NCBI RefSeq assembly: GCF_001424045.1
Contig: NZ_LMQB01000023.1
Coordinates: 558,001-622,000 of the forward strand
From: Rhizobium sp. Leaf371
Lineage (GTDB): Bacteria > Pseudomonadota > Alphaproteobacteria > Rhizobiales > Rhizobiaceae
Length of the DNA: 64,000 nucleotides
Reading direction: 5' to 3'
Part shown: positions 28,188 through 38,232 of the stretch, in pieces
How the letters are laid out: each line of letters opens with the position of its first letter
Position numbering within the stretch: the stretch's first letter is position 1
Made by a program: the position numbers and the translations under genes
The notes under the pieces: model-generated
What the model was told of the DNA's origin: nothing
The model's database searches: none
What the model saw: only the letters and a program-made list of their open reading frames with translations

Positions 28188-28814
28188 TCAAACCGCCTGC
28201 GCATCCCCGCGGCGAAAGCAGCCGAAGAGGCGGGAGAGGCCCTGGCGGCCTTCTTCGGCGAGGTCGAAGCGGCGGCCGAAGAGGAGCCATTCGCTGCAGA
28301 GGCCCTTGATCATCCAGCGCAGTGCGCGGGCGGCGCTGGAGGGGGTCCAGGCGCGGCTGAGCGCGCCGCGGGAGGCCGCCTTGCCGAAGGCGTCCTCGAG
28401 GAACCGCGTGTGCTCGTCGTCGACTTCCTGCTGGCGTCCGAGAACCGGGGCGAGGTCGCTCGTATAGTCGCAGCGCAGGAGGATGGTCAGGATGCGCTGG
28501 CGCTGCTCGTCGGAGGCCATCGCGTCCAGCCACTCGCCGGCCACCTGCTCGATATGGGCAAGGATGTCGATGCCGATATTCTCGATCTCGTCGCGCAGCA
28601 GCGCCTCGTCGGGCAGCGGCACCGCCTTGTAGAGTTCGAGGAAGATGTCGGCCTTGTTCTGGAAATGCCAGTAGATCGCGCCGCGGGTGACGCCGGCGGC
28701 CGAGGCGACATCCTCGAGCGTCGCGTTGGAAACGCCCTTCTCGAAGAAGACATGCTCCGCCGCCGCCAGAATGCGGCTGCGCGTTTCCTCTGCTTCCGCC
28801 TTCGTCCGACGCAT
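28188..28814 (-). CDS. TetR/AcrR-family repressor of the RND operon
   Basis: A 208-residue regulator. The N-terminal HTH (ILAAAEHVFFEKG, then ATLEDVASAAGVTRGAIYWHF, residues 15-50) is close to AcrR/AmeR; the C-terminal helical domain has an AcrR_C-like pattern and binds the inducer. It lies last in the operon after the efflux permease, 70 bp downstream of its stop. Its likely operator is the inverted repeat ATACAA/TTGTAT upstream of the adaptor gene, which is similar to that of AcrR-type repressors. Confidence 0.88.
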   Translation of the reverse strand: MRRTKAEAEETRSRILAAAEHVFFEKGVSNATLEDVASAAGVTRGAIYWHFQNKADIFLELYKAVPLPDEALLRDEIENIGIDILAHIEQVAGEWLDAMASDEQRQRILTILLRCDYTSDLAPVLGRQQEVDDEHTRFLEDAFGKAASRGALSRAWTPSSAARALRWMIKGLCSEWLLFGRRFDLAEEGRQGLSRLFGCFRRGDAQAV

Positions 28815-28883
28815 GGGTTTCTCCCGCCTCCCCGAGGAGCCGACCGGGGTCCCGGCCCGTCGCGAGACGAGCCGGGACCGCGA

Positions 28884-31800
28884 TCACTCGGCCGGTGTGG
28901 GTCCAGCGGCGTGACCGGATGCCGGTGCATGCGGGCCCTCGACGCTCTTGCCCTCGCCGCTCTTGCCCTGGCCGCTCTTGCCTTTGCCGCGCTGAAAAAT
29001 CTTCATCACGAAGACGAAGAACACCGGCACGAAGAAGACCGCGAGAATCGTCGCCGAGATCATGCCGCCGAGCACGCCGGTGCCGATGGCGTTCTGGCTG
29101 GCCGCCGAAGCACCGCTGGCGATCGCGAGCGGCACGACGCCGAGCGTGAAGGCGAGCGAGGTCATGAGGATCGGCCGGAAGCGCAGATGCGCCGCCTCGA
29201 TCGTCGCGTCCATCAGCGACTTGCCGGCCTCCATCTGCTCCTTGGCGAACTCGATGATCAGAATCGCGTTCTTGGCCGAGAGGCCCATGATCGTGATCAG
29301 GCCCACCTTGAAGTAGACGTCGTTGGACATGTCGCGCAGCAGCACGGCGATGACGGCGCCGATGACGCCCAGGGGAACCACCAGCATGACCGAGATCGGG
29401 ATCGACCAGCTTTCATAGAGCGCGGCGAGGCACAGGAAGATCAGCAGGCAGGACAGGCCGATCAGAAGCGGTGCCTGCGAGCCCGACTGGATTTCCTCGC
29501 GCGACTGGCCGGACCATTCATAGGCAAAGCCCGAGGGCAGTTCGCCCATCAGCCGCTGCATCTCCGCAATCGCCTCGCCCGAGGAATGGCCCGGCGTCGC
29601 CTGGCCCGAAATGCGGATGGACGGGTAGCCGTTGTAACCGACGGTCTGCGCCGGACCCATCTGCCACTCGATAGACGAGAAGGCCGACAGGGGCACCATG
29701 CCGCCATTGGTGTTGCGCACGTTGAGCGTCAACAGGTCGGAGGGCTTGGTGCGCTTGGCCACGTCGGCCTGCACGGTCACGCGCTGCAGACGTCCCGAAT
29801 TCGGGAAGTCGTTGACATAGGTGGAGCCGAGATTGGTCGAGATCGTGGCGTTGATGTCGGCGAAGGCGACGCCGAAGGTGTTGGCCTTTTCGCGGTCGAC
29901 GATCAGGTTCAGCTGGGCGACGTCCGGCAGGCCGTCGACGCGGACGCCGGCGAGAATCGGGCTCTGCGCGGCAAGGCCGAGCAGCTGGTCGCGGGCGGCG
30001 GCCAGCGCCGTGTCGCCCTGGCCCGCACGGTCCTGAAGCCGGAACTCGAAGCCGTTGCTGGTGCCGAGCCCCTGGATCGGCGGCGGCGACAGCGCGAAGG
30101 CGATCGCGTCGCGGATCTGGCTGAAGGCGATCGAGGCCCGCATGGCGATCGCGGAGGCGGCATCGTCCGGTCCGCGATCCGCCCAGTCCTTGAGCGTGAT
30201 GAAGGCGAGCGCGGCGTTCTGGCCGGAGCCAGAGAAGGAGAAGCCGTTGACGGCGATGATGCGCTCGACGGCCCCTTCCTTGCCGAAGAAGCCTTCCACC
30301 TGCTGGATGACCTCGGTCGTCCGGTTGGCGGTGGCTTCCGAGGGAAGCTGCATGGAGACGATGATGTAGCCCTGGTCCTCGTTCGGCAGGAAGGCCGAGG
30401 GAAGACGCGTGAACAGATAGCCCATGGCGGCGACGATGACGAGGTAGACGAGGATGAAGCGCCCCGTCCGCTTGATCATCCAGGCGACCCAGCCGCTATA
30501 GCCGTGCGAGGTCTTGTCGAAGCCGCGGTTGAACATGCCGAAGAAGCCGCGCTTCTGCTGGTGCTGGCCCTTGGGGATCTGCTTCAGGAAGCTGCCGGCG
30601 AGCGCCGGGGTGAGCGACAGCGCCAGAAACGCCGAGAACAGGATCGAGGTCACCATGGTCAGCGAGAACTGCTGGTAGATGACGCCGACCGAGCCCGGGA
30701 AGAAGGCCATGGGAATGAACACGGCGGAGAGCACCAGCGTGATGCCGATGACGGCGCCGGTGATCTGGCCCATCGCCTTGCGGGTGGCTTCCTTGGGGGT
30801 CAGCCCCTCTTCCGTCATGATGCGCTCGACGTTCTCGACCACGATGATGGCGTCGTCGACGAGGATGCCGATCGCCAGCACCATGGCGAACATGGTCAGC
30901 ACGTTGATGGAGAAGCCCGCGACATACATGACGGCGCAGGTGCCGAGCAGCGCGACCGGCACGACGATCGTCGGGATCAGCGTGTAGCGGATGTTCTGCA
31001 GGAACAGGAACATCACGAGGAAGACGAGCGCCATCGCCTCGAGCAGCGTGTGAATGACCTTCTCGATCGAGACCTCGACGAAGGGCGCGGTATTGTAGGG
31101 AATGGAATATTCGACGCCGGCCGGGAAATAGCCTTTCAGCTCTTCCATCCGCTCCTCGATCAGCGTCGCGGTGTTGAGCGCGTTGCCGGTCGGGGTCAGC
31201 TGCACGGCGATGGCGGCCGAAGGCTTGCCGTTGAGGCGGGTCGAGGTGTCGTAGCTCTGGCCGCCGACCTCGATGCGCGCGACGTCGCGCAGGCGCACGG
31301 CCGACCCGTCGGGATTGGCGCGCAGCACGATCGCGCCGAACTCTTCCGGCGAGGACAGCTGGCCCTTGACGAGAACCGGGGCGGAAACCTGCTGGGTGAT
31401 CGGGTTCGGCTGGGCGCCGATGGAGCCGGCCGCGATCTGGGCGTTCTGCGCCTGGATGGCGCTGGTCACGTCGCCGGCCGTCAGGTTCAGGCCGACCATC
31501 TTGTCGGGGTCGATCCAGACGCGCATGGAGCGTTCGGAGGAGAACAGCTGCGCCTGGCCGACGCCCTCGATGCGCTGGATTTCATTCAGCACGTTGCGGC
31601 TGAGATAATCCCCGAGGCCGATCGCGTCCATCGATCCGTCGGTGGAGGTGAGCGAGATGATCAGGAGGAAGCCGGAACCGGCTTCGTCGACCTGGATGCC
31701 CTGCTGCGTCACCGCATCGGGAAGACGCGGCTCGACGCGGCGCACGCGGTTCTGCACGTCCACGGCCGCATCGCCCGGATCGGTGCCCGGCGCGAAGGTG

Positions 31801-32075
31801 ACGTTGATGGAGACGGAGCCGGCGGCGTTCGAGGTGGACTCGAAATACTGGAGCCCTTCGATGCCGTTCAGCTCGTTCTCGATCAGCTGCGTCACGCCCT
31901 GATACGTCTCGGTGGACGACGCACCGGGATAGGTGGCGGAGATGCTGATCTGCGGCGGCGCGACGCTCGGATACTGCGCGATCGGCAGGAAGGGGATCGC
32001 GATGATCCCGGCGATCATGATGAAGAGGGCGACGACCCAGGCGAAGATGGGCCGGTCGATAAAGAAACTGGGCAT
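28884..32075 (-). CDS. RND multidrug efflux permease (AcrB/MexB family, HAE1)
   Basis: A 1063-residue inner-membrane proton antiporter. It starts MPSFFIDRPIFAWVVALF and has the family motifs: FAPGTDPGDAAVDVQNRV (porter domain), GILVDDAIIVVENVER in helix TM4 with the proton-relay Asp pair, and the DPDKM and GQAQLFSS segments. It forms a trimer with the adaptor encoded next and an outer-membrane channel that is not in this window. Its C-terminal tail is a cytoplasmic low-complexity stretch (about residues 1025-1063) containing a repeated GKSG unit. It is similar to AmeB of Agrobacterium. Confidence 0.95.
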   Translation of the reverse strand: MPSFFIDRPIFAWVVALFIMIAGIIAIPFLPIAQYPSVAPPQISISATYPGASSTETYQGVTQLIENELNGIEGLQYFESTSNAAGSVSINVTFAPGTDPGDAAVDVQNRVRRVEPRLPDAVTQQGIQVDEAGSGFLLIISLTSTDGSMDAIGLGDYLSRNVLNEIQRIEGVGQAQLFSSERSMRVWIDPDKMVGLNLTAGDVTSAIQAQNAQIAAGSIGAQPNPITQQVSAPVLVKGQLSSPEEFGAIVLRANPDGSAVRLRDVARIEVGGQSYDTSTRLNGKPSAAIAVQLTPTGNALNTATLIEERMEELKGYFPAGVEYSIPYNTAPFVEVSIEKVIHTLLEAMALVFLVMFLFLQNIRYTLIPTIVVPVALLGTCAVMYVAGFSINVLTMFAMVLAIGILVDDAIIVVENVERIMTEEGLTPKEATRKAMGQITGAVIGITLVLSAVFIPMAFFPGSVGVIYQQFSLTMVTSILFSAFLALSLTPALAGSFLKQIPKGQHQQKRGFFGMFNRGFDKTSHGYSGWVAWMIKRTGRFILVYLVIVAAMGYLFTRLPSAFLPNEDQGYIIVSMQLPSEATANRTTEVIQQVEGFFGKEGAVERIIAVNGFSFSGSGQNAALAFITLKDWADRGPDDAASAIAMRASIAFSQIRDAIAFALSPPPIQGLGTSNGFEFRLQDRAGQGDTALAAARDQLLGLAAQSPILAGVRVDGLPDVAQLNLIVDREKANTFGVAFADINATISTNLGSTYVNDFPNSGRLQRVTVQADVAKRTKPSDLLTLNVRNTNGGMVPLSAFSSIEWQMGPAQTVGYNGYPSIRISGQATPGHSSGEAIAEMQRLMGELPSGFAYEWSGQSREEIQSGSQAPLLIGLSCLLIFLCLAALYESWSIPISVMLVVPLGVIGAVIAVLLRDMSNDVYFKVGLITIMGLSAKNAILIIEFAKEQMEAGKSLMDATIEAAHLRFRPILMTSLAFTLGVVPLAIASGASAASQNAIGTGVLGGMISATILAVFFVPVFFVFVMKIFQRGKGKSGQGKSGEGKSVEGPHAPASGHAAGPTPAE
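28940..28984. repeat. 15-bp in-frame tandem repeat, 3 units
   Basis: Three units of the CGCTCTTGCCCT-type 15-mer in the last part of the RND permease gene. Read on the coding strand they give Gly-Lys-Ser-Gly-type pentapeptides in the cytoplasmic C-terminal tail. Confidence 0.85.
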
Positions 32076-32084
32076 GGACCGTCC

Positions 32085-33458
32085 TTAATTCGCTTGTGCG
32101 GGCTGTGTGCCGCCGTTTGCAGCGTCTTTGCCTGCATCTTTACCAGCGTCTTTACCGGCATTGGCGGCAGGGGTCGCGCCGCCGCCTTCGGGCACGGCGG
32201 GCTTGTCGGCGGAGGCCGGCGCGCCGGTCTGGTCGCCGCTGGCCGGCGTCGTGCCGGCGGGCGCGCCTTCCGGCTTCGTGGGCTCTGCAGGGGCCGCCTC
32301 GCCGTCCGGCTTCGGCGGTGCCGGGTTCCAGTCGACGGCCTTCACGGGGGCGCCGGGGCCGACCTTCTGGAAGCCCTCGACGATGACCTTCTCGTCGGCC
32401 TTGAGGCCGTTGGAGATGACCCAGCGGTCGCCGACCACGCGGCTCGTCGTGACCGGACGGATCTCGACCTTGCTCTCGCCATCCACGACATAGACGAGCG
32501 CCTTGCCGGCGGTGTCGCGCTGGATGGCCTGCTGCGGCACGGCGATGGCGTTGCGCTCGATGCCCTGCTGGATCAGGCCGCGGACATACATGCCGGGCAG
32601 GAGGTCGCCGTTCGGATTGGCGAATTCGCCGCGAAGCGTGATCTGGCCGGTGGTTTCATCGACGGCGGCTTCCGAGAAGAGCAGACGGCCCTTTTCCGGA
32701 TAGGGCGTGCCGTCGTCCAGCACCAGCTGGGCGGCCGCCTCGTTGGCATCCGTCATCAGCTGGCCGTCCTGCAGCGCCTTGCGCAGGCGGATGACGTCGG
32801 TCGCGGTCTGGGTGAAGTCGGCATAGACCGGATCGAGCTGCTGGATCGTCGCGAGGTTTTCCGTGCCGTTCTGGGTGACGAGCGCGCCCTCGGTGATCAG
32901 CGCGCGGCCGATGCGGCCGGTGATCGGCGCGGTCACGTTGGTATATTGCAGGTTCAGCCGGGCGGAGGCGACGCCGGCGTCGGCGATCGCCACATCGGCA
33001 TCGGCCTGCGCGAGCAGCGCGACCGCGTCGTCGAAATTCTGCTGGGTCGCGACATTGGAGCGGCGCAGCTGCTCCTGGCGCTCGGCCGTGTTGCGGGCCT
33101 GCTGCTGGGCGGCGCGCGCCCGGGCGAGCGTCGCCTCGGCGCTGTCCACCTGCACCTGGAAGGGTTTGGGGTCGATGCGATAGAGCACGTCGCCCTGCTG
33201 CACCGTGGTGCCCTGCTCGAACACGCGCTCGACCACGATGCCGGAGACGCGCGGGCGGACTTCCGCCGTGCGGGTCGCGGCGATCCGGCCCGGAAGCTCG
33301 TTGGTGATCGGCAGTTCCTCGGTCTTCGTGGTGACCACCGCGACCTCGGAGGGCGGCCGCTGCGGCTGCCCCTCCGCCTTCTGCTCCTCCTGCTGGCAGG
33401 CACTCAAGAAAGCCGCGCTGATGACGAGGGCGGCGAGCGTCAGACGATTGGTCCGCAT
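32085..33458 (-). CDS. RND efflux periplasmic adaptor (membrane-fusion lipoprotein)
   Basis: A 457-residue adaptor (MexA/AcrA/AmeA type). The signal peptide ends in a lipobox, LSAC (Cys at about residue 21), so it is a lipoprotein. The body has the HlyD barrel-sandwich (VRPRVSGIVVE) and alpha-hairpin (ATLARARAAQQQARNTAERQEQL, in parts), then beta-barrel and membrane-proximal domains. The C-terminus from about residue 385 is a Pro/Ala/Gly-rich tail including three GKDA units from a 12-bp repeat. It is the first gene of the operon; the ATG gives the lipoprotein start, and the frame would stay open 18 codons upstream. Confidence 0.93.
   Translation of the reverse strand: MRTNRLTLAALVISAAFLSACQQEEQKAEGQPQRPPSEVAVVTTKTEELPITNELPGRIAATRTAEVRPRVSGIVVERVFEQGTTVQQGDVLYRIDPKPFQVQVDSAEATLARARAAQQQARNTAERQEQLRRSNVATQQNFDDAVALLAQADADVAIADAGVASARLNLQYTNVTAPITGRIGRALITEGALVTQNGTENLATIQQLDPVYADFTQTATDVIRLRKALQDGQLMTDANEAAAQLVLDDGTPYPEKGRLLFSEAAVDETTGQITLRGEFANPNGDLLPGMYVRGLIQQGIERNAIAVPQQAIQRDTAGKALVYVVDGESKVEIRPVTTSRVVGDRWVISNGLKADEKVIVEGFQKVGPGAPVKAVDWNPAPPKPDGEAAPAEPTKPEGAPAGTTPASGDQTGAPASADKPAVPEGGGATPAANAGKDAGKDAGKDAANGGTQPAQAN
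32122..32157. repeat. 12-bp in-frame tandem repeat, 3 units
   Basis: Three units of GCGTCTTTACCG type (some changes) near the 3' end of the adaptor gene encode GKDA units. Confidence 0.85.
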
Positions 33459-33609
33459 GAAAAGGTCCCACGAAAAAGACCGGCGCGCGCAGGATATCTC
33501 GAAGGAAATCATGGGCGTCGGCCGGAGGATACAAAATCAGACAGCGACCTCCGAGAGAAGGATCCGGCAAAAGGGTTCAGCCGGGACCGTTCGAAAGGCA
33601 GGTCGCTTT

Positions 33610-33627
33610 ATACAAACACGATTGTAT
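33610..33627. promoter_or_regulatory. Candidate TetR operator before the RND operon
   Basis: A perfect 6-bp inverted repeat, ATACAA and TTGTAT around 6 bases, within a TA-rich stretch of otherwise GC-rich DNA. It lies about 150 bp upstream of the adaptor ATG. AcrR/TtgR-like repressors bind similar TACAAACA-type palindromes. The -10 and -35 elements are not clearly resolved. Confidence 0.6.
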
Positions 33628-33698
33628 GTATCGGGACGGACGCCGTCAAGATGATGCGGCGCACAATTCCGTGAAGCCTTGAAAAGCGAAACTGTGAA

Positions 33699-34163
33699 TT
33701 AGAGCCCGGTCGATCCGAAACCACCCGCGCCGCGCGCCGTCTGCGACGCTGCCGTCTCCTCCCTGACGAGAGCCTGCGTCACCGGCGCGATCACCATCTG
33801 GGCGATACGCATGTCGCGCGTCACGGTGAAGGGCTCGGTGCCGTGATTGATCAGGAGCACCTTCACTTCGCCGCGATAGTCGCTGTCGATCGTGCCTGGC
33901 GTGTTGAGGCAGGTGACGCCGTTCTTGAAGGCGAGCCCCGAGCGCGGCCGCACCTGCCCCTCGAAGCCGTCGGGGATCTCGAACACGAAGCCGGTCGGCA
34001 CCAGCGCGCGCGCGCCGGGTAAGATGACCAGCGCCGCGTCCGCCGCCACCGCGGCGCGCAGGTCCATGCCGGCCGCGCCTTTCGTCTCGTAGGCCGGCAG
34101 CGCCAGGCCCTCCCCGTGCGGCAGGCGGATCAGGGCGAGAACGGGAGGGGAGATGTCCGGCAT
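33699..34163 (-). CDS. dut: Deoxyuridine 5'-triphosphate nucleotidohydrolase
   Basis: A 154-residue trimeric dUTPase that removes dUTP and makes dUMP for thymidylate. All five motifs are visible: [35 protein letters not shown] and [10 protein letters not shown] at the C-terminus. The ATG was chosen because AAGG lies 8 bases upstream; a GTG five codons earlier is the other candidate. In rhizobia dut is often next to coaBC, but coaBC is about 15 kb away here. Confidence 0.95.
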   Translation of the reverse strand: MPDISPPVLALIRLPHGEGLALPAYETKGAAGMDLRAAVAADAALVILPGARALVPTGFVFEIPDGFEGQVRPRSGLAFKNGVTCLNTPGTIDSDYRGEVKVLLINHGTEPFTVTRDMRIAQMVIAPVTQALVREETAASQTARGAGGFGSTGL

Positions 34164-34260
34164 GGGCGGCGCCTTCACGAAGCTTTCGAGGGGATCACGG
34201 CCGTCAATTGCATATCGGCCGCCATATCGCTAGATAAGCGTCGAAAACAGGACACTCCCC

Positions 34261-35844
34261 ATGGCTGAAACGCTTGCCGATGCGGTCTCCCGCCGCCGAA
34301 CCTTTGCGATCATCGCGCACCCCGACGCGGGCAAGACGACGCTGACCGAAAAGCTGCTGCTGTTCGGCGGCGCGATCCAGCTGGCCGGCGAGGTCAAGGC
34401 GAAGAAGGACCGCATCCAGACCCGGTCGGACTGGATGAAGATCGAGCGCGAGCGCGGCATCTCGGTCGTCACCTCCGTCATGACCTTCGAATATGACGGC
34501 AACGTCTTCAACATCCTCGACACGCCCGGCCACGAGGATTTCGCCGACGACACCTATCGCACGCTGACGGCGGTGGATGCGGCGGTGATGGTGATCGACG
34601 CCGCCAAGGGCATCGAGCCGCGGACGCTGAAGCTGTTCGAGGTTTGCCGCATGCGCGACATCCCGATCATCACCTTCATCAACAAGATGGACCGGGAAAG
34701 CCGCGATCCGTTCGAGATCCTCGACGAGGTCGAGGAGAAGCTGGCGCTCGACACGGCGCCGATCACCTGGCCGATCGGCCGGTCGAAGACCTTCTGCGGC
34801 TCCTATTATCTGGCCGAGAACACCGTGCGCGGCGCAGACACGCAGGTCGAGGCGCTGAAGGTCAACGGCCCGCAGGCGGTGGCCGACCGGCTGCCGGAAA
34901 ACGAGCGCGCCGCCTTCATCGAGGAGACGGAGCTGGCCATCGAGGCCTGCCGCCCGTTCGACCGCCAGGCCTTCCTCGAAGGGCACATGACGCCGGTGTT
35001 CTTCGGCTCGGCGCTGCGCAATTACGGCGTGCGCGACCTCATCGATGCCTTGGGCGCCATGGCGCCGCCGCCGCGCGATCAGGTCGCCGATATCCGCACG
35101 GTGCATGCGAGCGAGGACAAGATGACGGCCTTCGTCTTCAAGATCCAGGCCAATATGGACCCCAACCACCGCGACCGCATCGCGTTCGCGCGCATCTGCT
35201 CGGGCAAGCTGGAGCGCGGCATGAAGGCGCGGCTTGCCCGTACCGGCAAGCAGCTCGGCCTCACCGCGCCGCAGTTCTTCTTCGCCTCGCAGCGCCAGCT
35301 CGCCGATACGGCCTACGCCGGCGACGTGGTTGGCATCCCCAATCACGGCACGCTGCGCATCGGCGACACGCTGACCGAGGGCGAGAACCTCGTCTTCCAG
35401 GGCGTGCCGAACTTCTCGCCCGAGATCCTGCGCCGCGTGCGGCTGGAGGATGCCATGAAGGCGAAGAAGCTCAAGGAAGCCTTGCAGCAGATGGCCGAGG
35501 AAGGCGTCGTGCAGCTGTTTTCGCCCGAGGACGGCTCCCCCGCCATCGTCGGCGTCGTCGGCGCGCTGCAGCTCGACGTGTTGAAGGAGCGGCTGCAGGG
35601 CGAATACGGCCTGCCGGTCTCGTTCGAAATGGCCCGTTTCTCGATCTGCCGCTGGGTGTCTTCCGACACGCCGGGCGAGCTCGACCGCTTCATCACCGCC
35701 CGCCGCGGCGATATCGCCCGCGATCTCGATGGCGACCCGGTCTTCCTCGCCCAGGACGGTTTTTCGCTGAATTACGAGGCGGAGCGCTGGAAGGCGATCA
35801 AGATGGTCGCCATCAAGGAATATCACGTCGCCAAGGCGGCGTGA
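34261..35844 (+). CDS. prfC: Peptide chain release factor 3
   Basis: A 527-residue translational GTPase that removes RF1/RF2 from the ribosome after termination. The G domain has AHPDAGKTTL (G1), the switch region RGISVVTSVM, DTPGHEDF (G3) and NKMD (G4), then domain II and a C-terminal domain, with total length typical of RF3. It is flanked by divergent dut and convergent otsA. Confidence 0.96.
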   Translation: MAETLADAVSRRRTFAIIAHPDAGKTTLTEKLLLFGGAIQLAGEVKAKKDRIQTRSDWMKIERERGISVVTSVMTFEYDGNVFNILDTPGHEDFADDTYRTLTAVDAAVMVIDAAKGIEPRTLKLFEVCRMRDIPIITFINKMDRESRDPFEILDEVEEKLALDTAPITWPIGRSKTFCGSYYLAENTVRGADTQVEALKVNGPQAVADRLPENERAAFIEETELAIEACRPFDRQAFLEGHMTPVFFGSALRNYGVRDLIDALGAMAPPPRDQVADIRTVHASEDKMTAFVFKIQANMDPNHRDRIAFARICSGKLERGMKARLARTGKQLGLTAPQFFFASQRQLADTAYAGDVVGIPNHGTLRIGDTLTEGENLVFQGVPNFSPEILRRVRLEDAMKAKKLKEALQQMAEEGVVQLFSPEDGSPAIVGVVGALQLDVLKERLQGEYGLPVSFEMARFSICRWVSSDTPGELDRFITARRGDIARDLDGDPVFLAQDGFSLNYEAERWKAIKMVAIKEYHVAKAA

Positions 35845-35860
35845 TCTTCGATCGGGCGTC

Positions 35861-35902
35861 TCCGATCAGGCCTTCATGATCAGGCGAACATGATCAGGCG
35901 AC
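35861..35902. repeat. 14-bp tandem repeat, 3 units, containing the otsA stop
   Basis: Three units of CATGATCAGGCGAA type (first unit diverged) run from just after prfC across the otsA stop codon. The repeated TGATCA supplies extra stop codons in the duplicated copy. Confidence 0.85.
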
Positions 35903-37267
35903 CAGGTCCTTGAGGAAATCGTCGCACCAGCGCACCACGTCGTGCTCGTTGAGATAGTCCATCATCTTGCCCCAGCGCTCCTGCCGCTCGGGCAGCGGCA
36001 TGGAGAGCGCCCGCGCGATGGCATTGGCCGTGCCCTCGATATCATAGGGGTTGACGAGCAGCGCGCTGTCCAGTTCGCGGGCCGCCCCCGCAAAGCGCGA
36101 CAGCACCAGCACGCCCGGATCGTCCGGGTCCTGCGCCGCCACATATTCCTTGGCGACGAGGTTCATGCCGTCGCGCAGCGGCGTGACGAGCCCCACCTTC
36201 GCCATCCGGTAGAGACCGGCCAGAATCGGCCGCGAGATCGAGCGGTTGATATAGCGGATCGGCACCCAGTCGACCGTGCCGAGCGCGCCATTGACGCGGC
36301 CGGCCTGCTCGGCCACCGTGCGCTGCATCGCCTCGTATTCCGGCACTTCGGAGCGCGATTTCGGCGTCACCTGCAGATAGGTCACCTTGCCCTGCTGGCC
36401 GGGATTGCCCTCGATGAAGCGCTCGAAGGCATCGATGCGCTGGGTGATGCCCTTGGAATAGTCGAGCCGGTCGACGCCGATGATCAGGTCGCGACCCTCG
36501 ATGCTGGCGGCGGCCTTCTTCACCATCGCATGCGAGGCGCTTTTCCGGGCAAAGCTCGCAAACGCCCTGGTCTCGATGCCGATGCCATAGGTGCCGCCCT
36601 TGAAGATTCGGCCATGCGCGCTGTAGCGGCCGGGCGCGATCTCGTTGCCGATGCCCTCGCGGCGCAAGCCTCCGGCGAAGTTTTCGAGATCGTGATCCGT
36701 CTGGAAGCCGATCAGGTCGTAATGCGACAGCCCGCGCATGATCTCCTCATGCACCGGCATGGCAAACAGCACGTCGGCCGGCGGCCAGGGGATGTGGAGG
36801 AAGAAGCCGATCCGGTTCCGGATGCCCATCTGGCGCAGCTCGGCGGCGAGCGGGATCAGGTGATAGTCGTGGATCCAGATGACGTCGTCCGGCTGCAGCA
36901 TCGGCGCCAGCCGATGGGCGAAGAAGCGGTTGACGCGGAAATAGCCGGCCATTTCCTTGCGGCCATATTCAGCGAGATCCAGCCGGTAATGGCAGATCGG
37001 CCAGAGCACGCGGTTGGCGAAACCGAAGTAATATTCCTCGACATCCTTGTCGGTAAGGTCCGTCAGCGCATAGGTGATCTTGCCGCGATCCTTGAGGTCG
37101 AGCGCTTCCGGCTCCTTCGTCCCACTCGATTTTCCGGACCAGCCCATCCAGATGCCGCCATGCTCCTCGAGCGCAGCCTGCAGCGCGACGGCAAGACCGC
37201 CCGCCGGGGCATCGCCCGCTTTTTCCGGCACCGGCACCCGGTTCGACACGACGATCAGACGGCTCAA
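35894..37267 (-). CDS. otsA: Trehalose-6-phosphate synthase (UDP-glucose)
   Basis: A 457-residue GT20 glycosyltransferase that makes trehalose 6-phosphate from UDP-glucose and glucose 6-phosphate. Landmarks are [40 protein letters not shown] and [11 protein letters not shown]. The start is a TTG: AAGGA lies 7 bases upstream and the predicted N-terminus [10 protein letters not shown] is the normal OtsA start; no ATG lies nearby in frame. otsB follows 118 bp upstream on the same strand. Trehalose protects cells against drought, salt and heat. Confidence 0.93.
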   Translation of the reverse strand: MSRLIVVSNRVPVPEKAGDAPAGGLAVALQAALEEHGGIWMGWSGKSSGTKEPEALDLKDRGKITYALTDLTDKDVEEYYFGFANRVLWPICHYRLDLAEYGRKEMAGYFRVNRFFAHRLAPMLQPDDVIWIHDYHLIPLAAELRQMGIRNRIGFFLHIPWPPADVLFAMPVHEEIMRGLSHYDLIGFQTDHDLENFAGGLRREGIGNEIAPGRYSAHGRIFKGGTYGIGIETRAFASFARKSASHAMVKKAAASIEGRDLIIGVDRLDYSKGITQRIDAFERFIEGNPGQQGKVTYLQVTPKSRSEVPEYEAMQRTVAEQAGRVNGALGTVDWVPIRYINRSISRPILAGLYRMAKVGLVTPLRDGMNLVAKEYVAAQDPDDPGVLVLSRFAGAARELDSALLVNPYDIEGTANAIARALSMPLPERQERWGKMMDYLNEHDVVRWCDDFLKDLVA

Positions 37268-37335
37268 GATGGTTTCCTTTCGAATGTCCGTGAGTCGCCT
37301 GCGCGGCGGATGGCGCGATTGGCCCTCCGATCGGC

Positions 37336-37371
37336 CACAGGCCAAGTCACAGGCCAAGCCACAGCACAGGC
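37336..37371. repeat. 12-bp tandem repeat, about 3 units, between otsA and otsB
   Basis: CACAGGCCAAGT type units (second with one change, third partial) fill part of the 118-bp gap. Confidence 0.75.
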
Positions 37372-37385
37372 GGGCCTGTCGCCGC

Positions 37386-38219
37386 TCATGCCTTGCCCGC
37401 GCGGGCCAGCGCCGTCAGGGCGTCGCGCACCGCCTGCGCCGAGCCGATGGTGGCCTGCGCCTGCGTCTCGAAGCCCGGCTCTCCGACCCGCAGCGACAGG
37501 CCGCCGGCCGCGTTCGCCACCTTGAACATGGCCTCGTCGGTCACGTCGTCGCCGATCGCCAGGGGCTTGCGCCCCTCGAAGGGCGGCTGCGACAGGAAGG
37601 TCATGACCGCACCCCCCTTGCTCGCCGTGGACGGGCGGAGTTCTACCACCATCTTGCCGAATTGCAGGCCCCACCCTTCGCCGATGGCGACGGAGGCGCG
37701 CCGCATGACATGCTCGACATCGGCACAGCGCTCCGGCGCCAGCCGGTAGTGCAGCGCGACCGCCGCGCCCTTGTCCTCGAACAGCACGCCCTCCCAGTCC
37801 TTGACGGTGCGGGCCAGCTCGTTCTTCAGCGTCACGAAGGCCGGCGTGATCTCCGGCCGCGTGATCGCGCCCGACTGGTCGCGCAGTTCGGCGCCATGCA
37901 GGCCGGCAATGGGGAAGGTCGCGGGATCGAACAGCACGTCGGCATAATGCAGCGCCCGCCCGGTCACCAGCGCGAGCGCACCGCCTAGCCGATGGGACAG
38001 GGACATGAGGGTCGAGGTCAGGTCCGGGGGAACGACGATCGCGTCCGGCGTCTCCGCGAGATCGACCAGCGTGCCGTCGATATCGAGGAACAGGGCCCAG
38101 TTGTCGGGCTCCGCGGCGATGCGGGCAAACATATCGGTCAAGACGCCCAGAAGCGGCGCGTCCTGCGGGGTCGAGACGCCCGGATCCGGTGTGAACAGGG
38201 TTTGGCTATCGTTTGGCAT
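37386..38219 (-). CDS. otsB: Trehalose-6-phosphate phosphatase
   Basis: A 277-residue HAD hydrolase that removes the phosphate from trehalose 6-phosphate. Motif I is FLDIDGTLVD (nucleophile Asp at about 45), motif II includes ALVTGR, and motif IV is AIGDDVTDEAMF. The cap lies between motif II and IV. It lies upstream of otsA on the same strand and forms the second step of the same pathway. Confidence 0.94.
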   Translation of the reverse strand: MPNDSQTLFTPDPGVSTPQDAPLLGVLTDMFARIAAEPDNWALFLDIDGTLVDLAETPDAIVVPPDLTSTLMSLSHRLGGALALVTGRALHYADVLFDPATFPIAGLHGAELRDQSGAITRPEITPAFVTLKNELARTVKDWEGVLFEDKGAAVALHYRLAPERCADVEHVMRRASVAIGEGWGLQFGKMVVELRPSTASKGGAVMTFLSQPPFEGRKPLAIGDDVTDEAMFKVANAAGGLSLRVGEPGFETQAQATIGSAQAVRDALTALARAGKA

Positions 38220-38232
38220 GAGGCTCTAGTTA

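Noticed and set aside
28140-33674. A 1844-codon open frame on the plus strand
   Set aside because: It lies antisense to the RND operon and tetR. Its composition is typical of a shadow frame in high-GC DNA; it has no domain.
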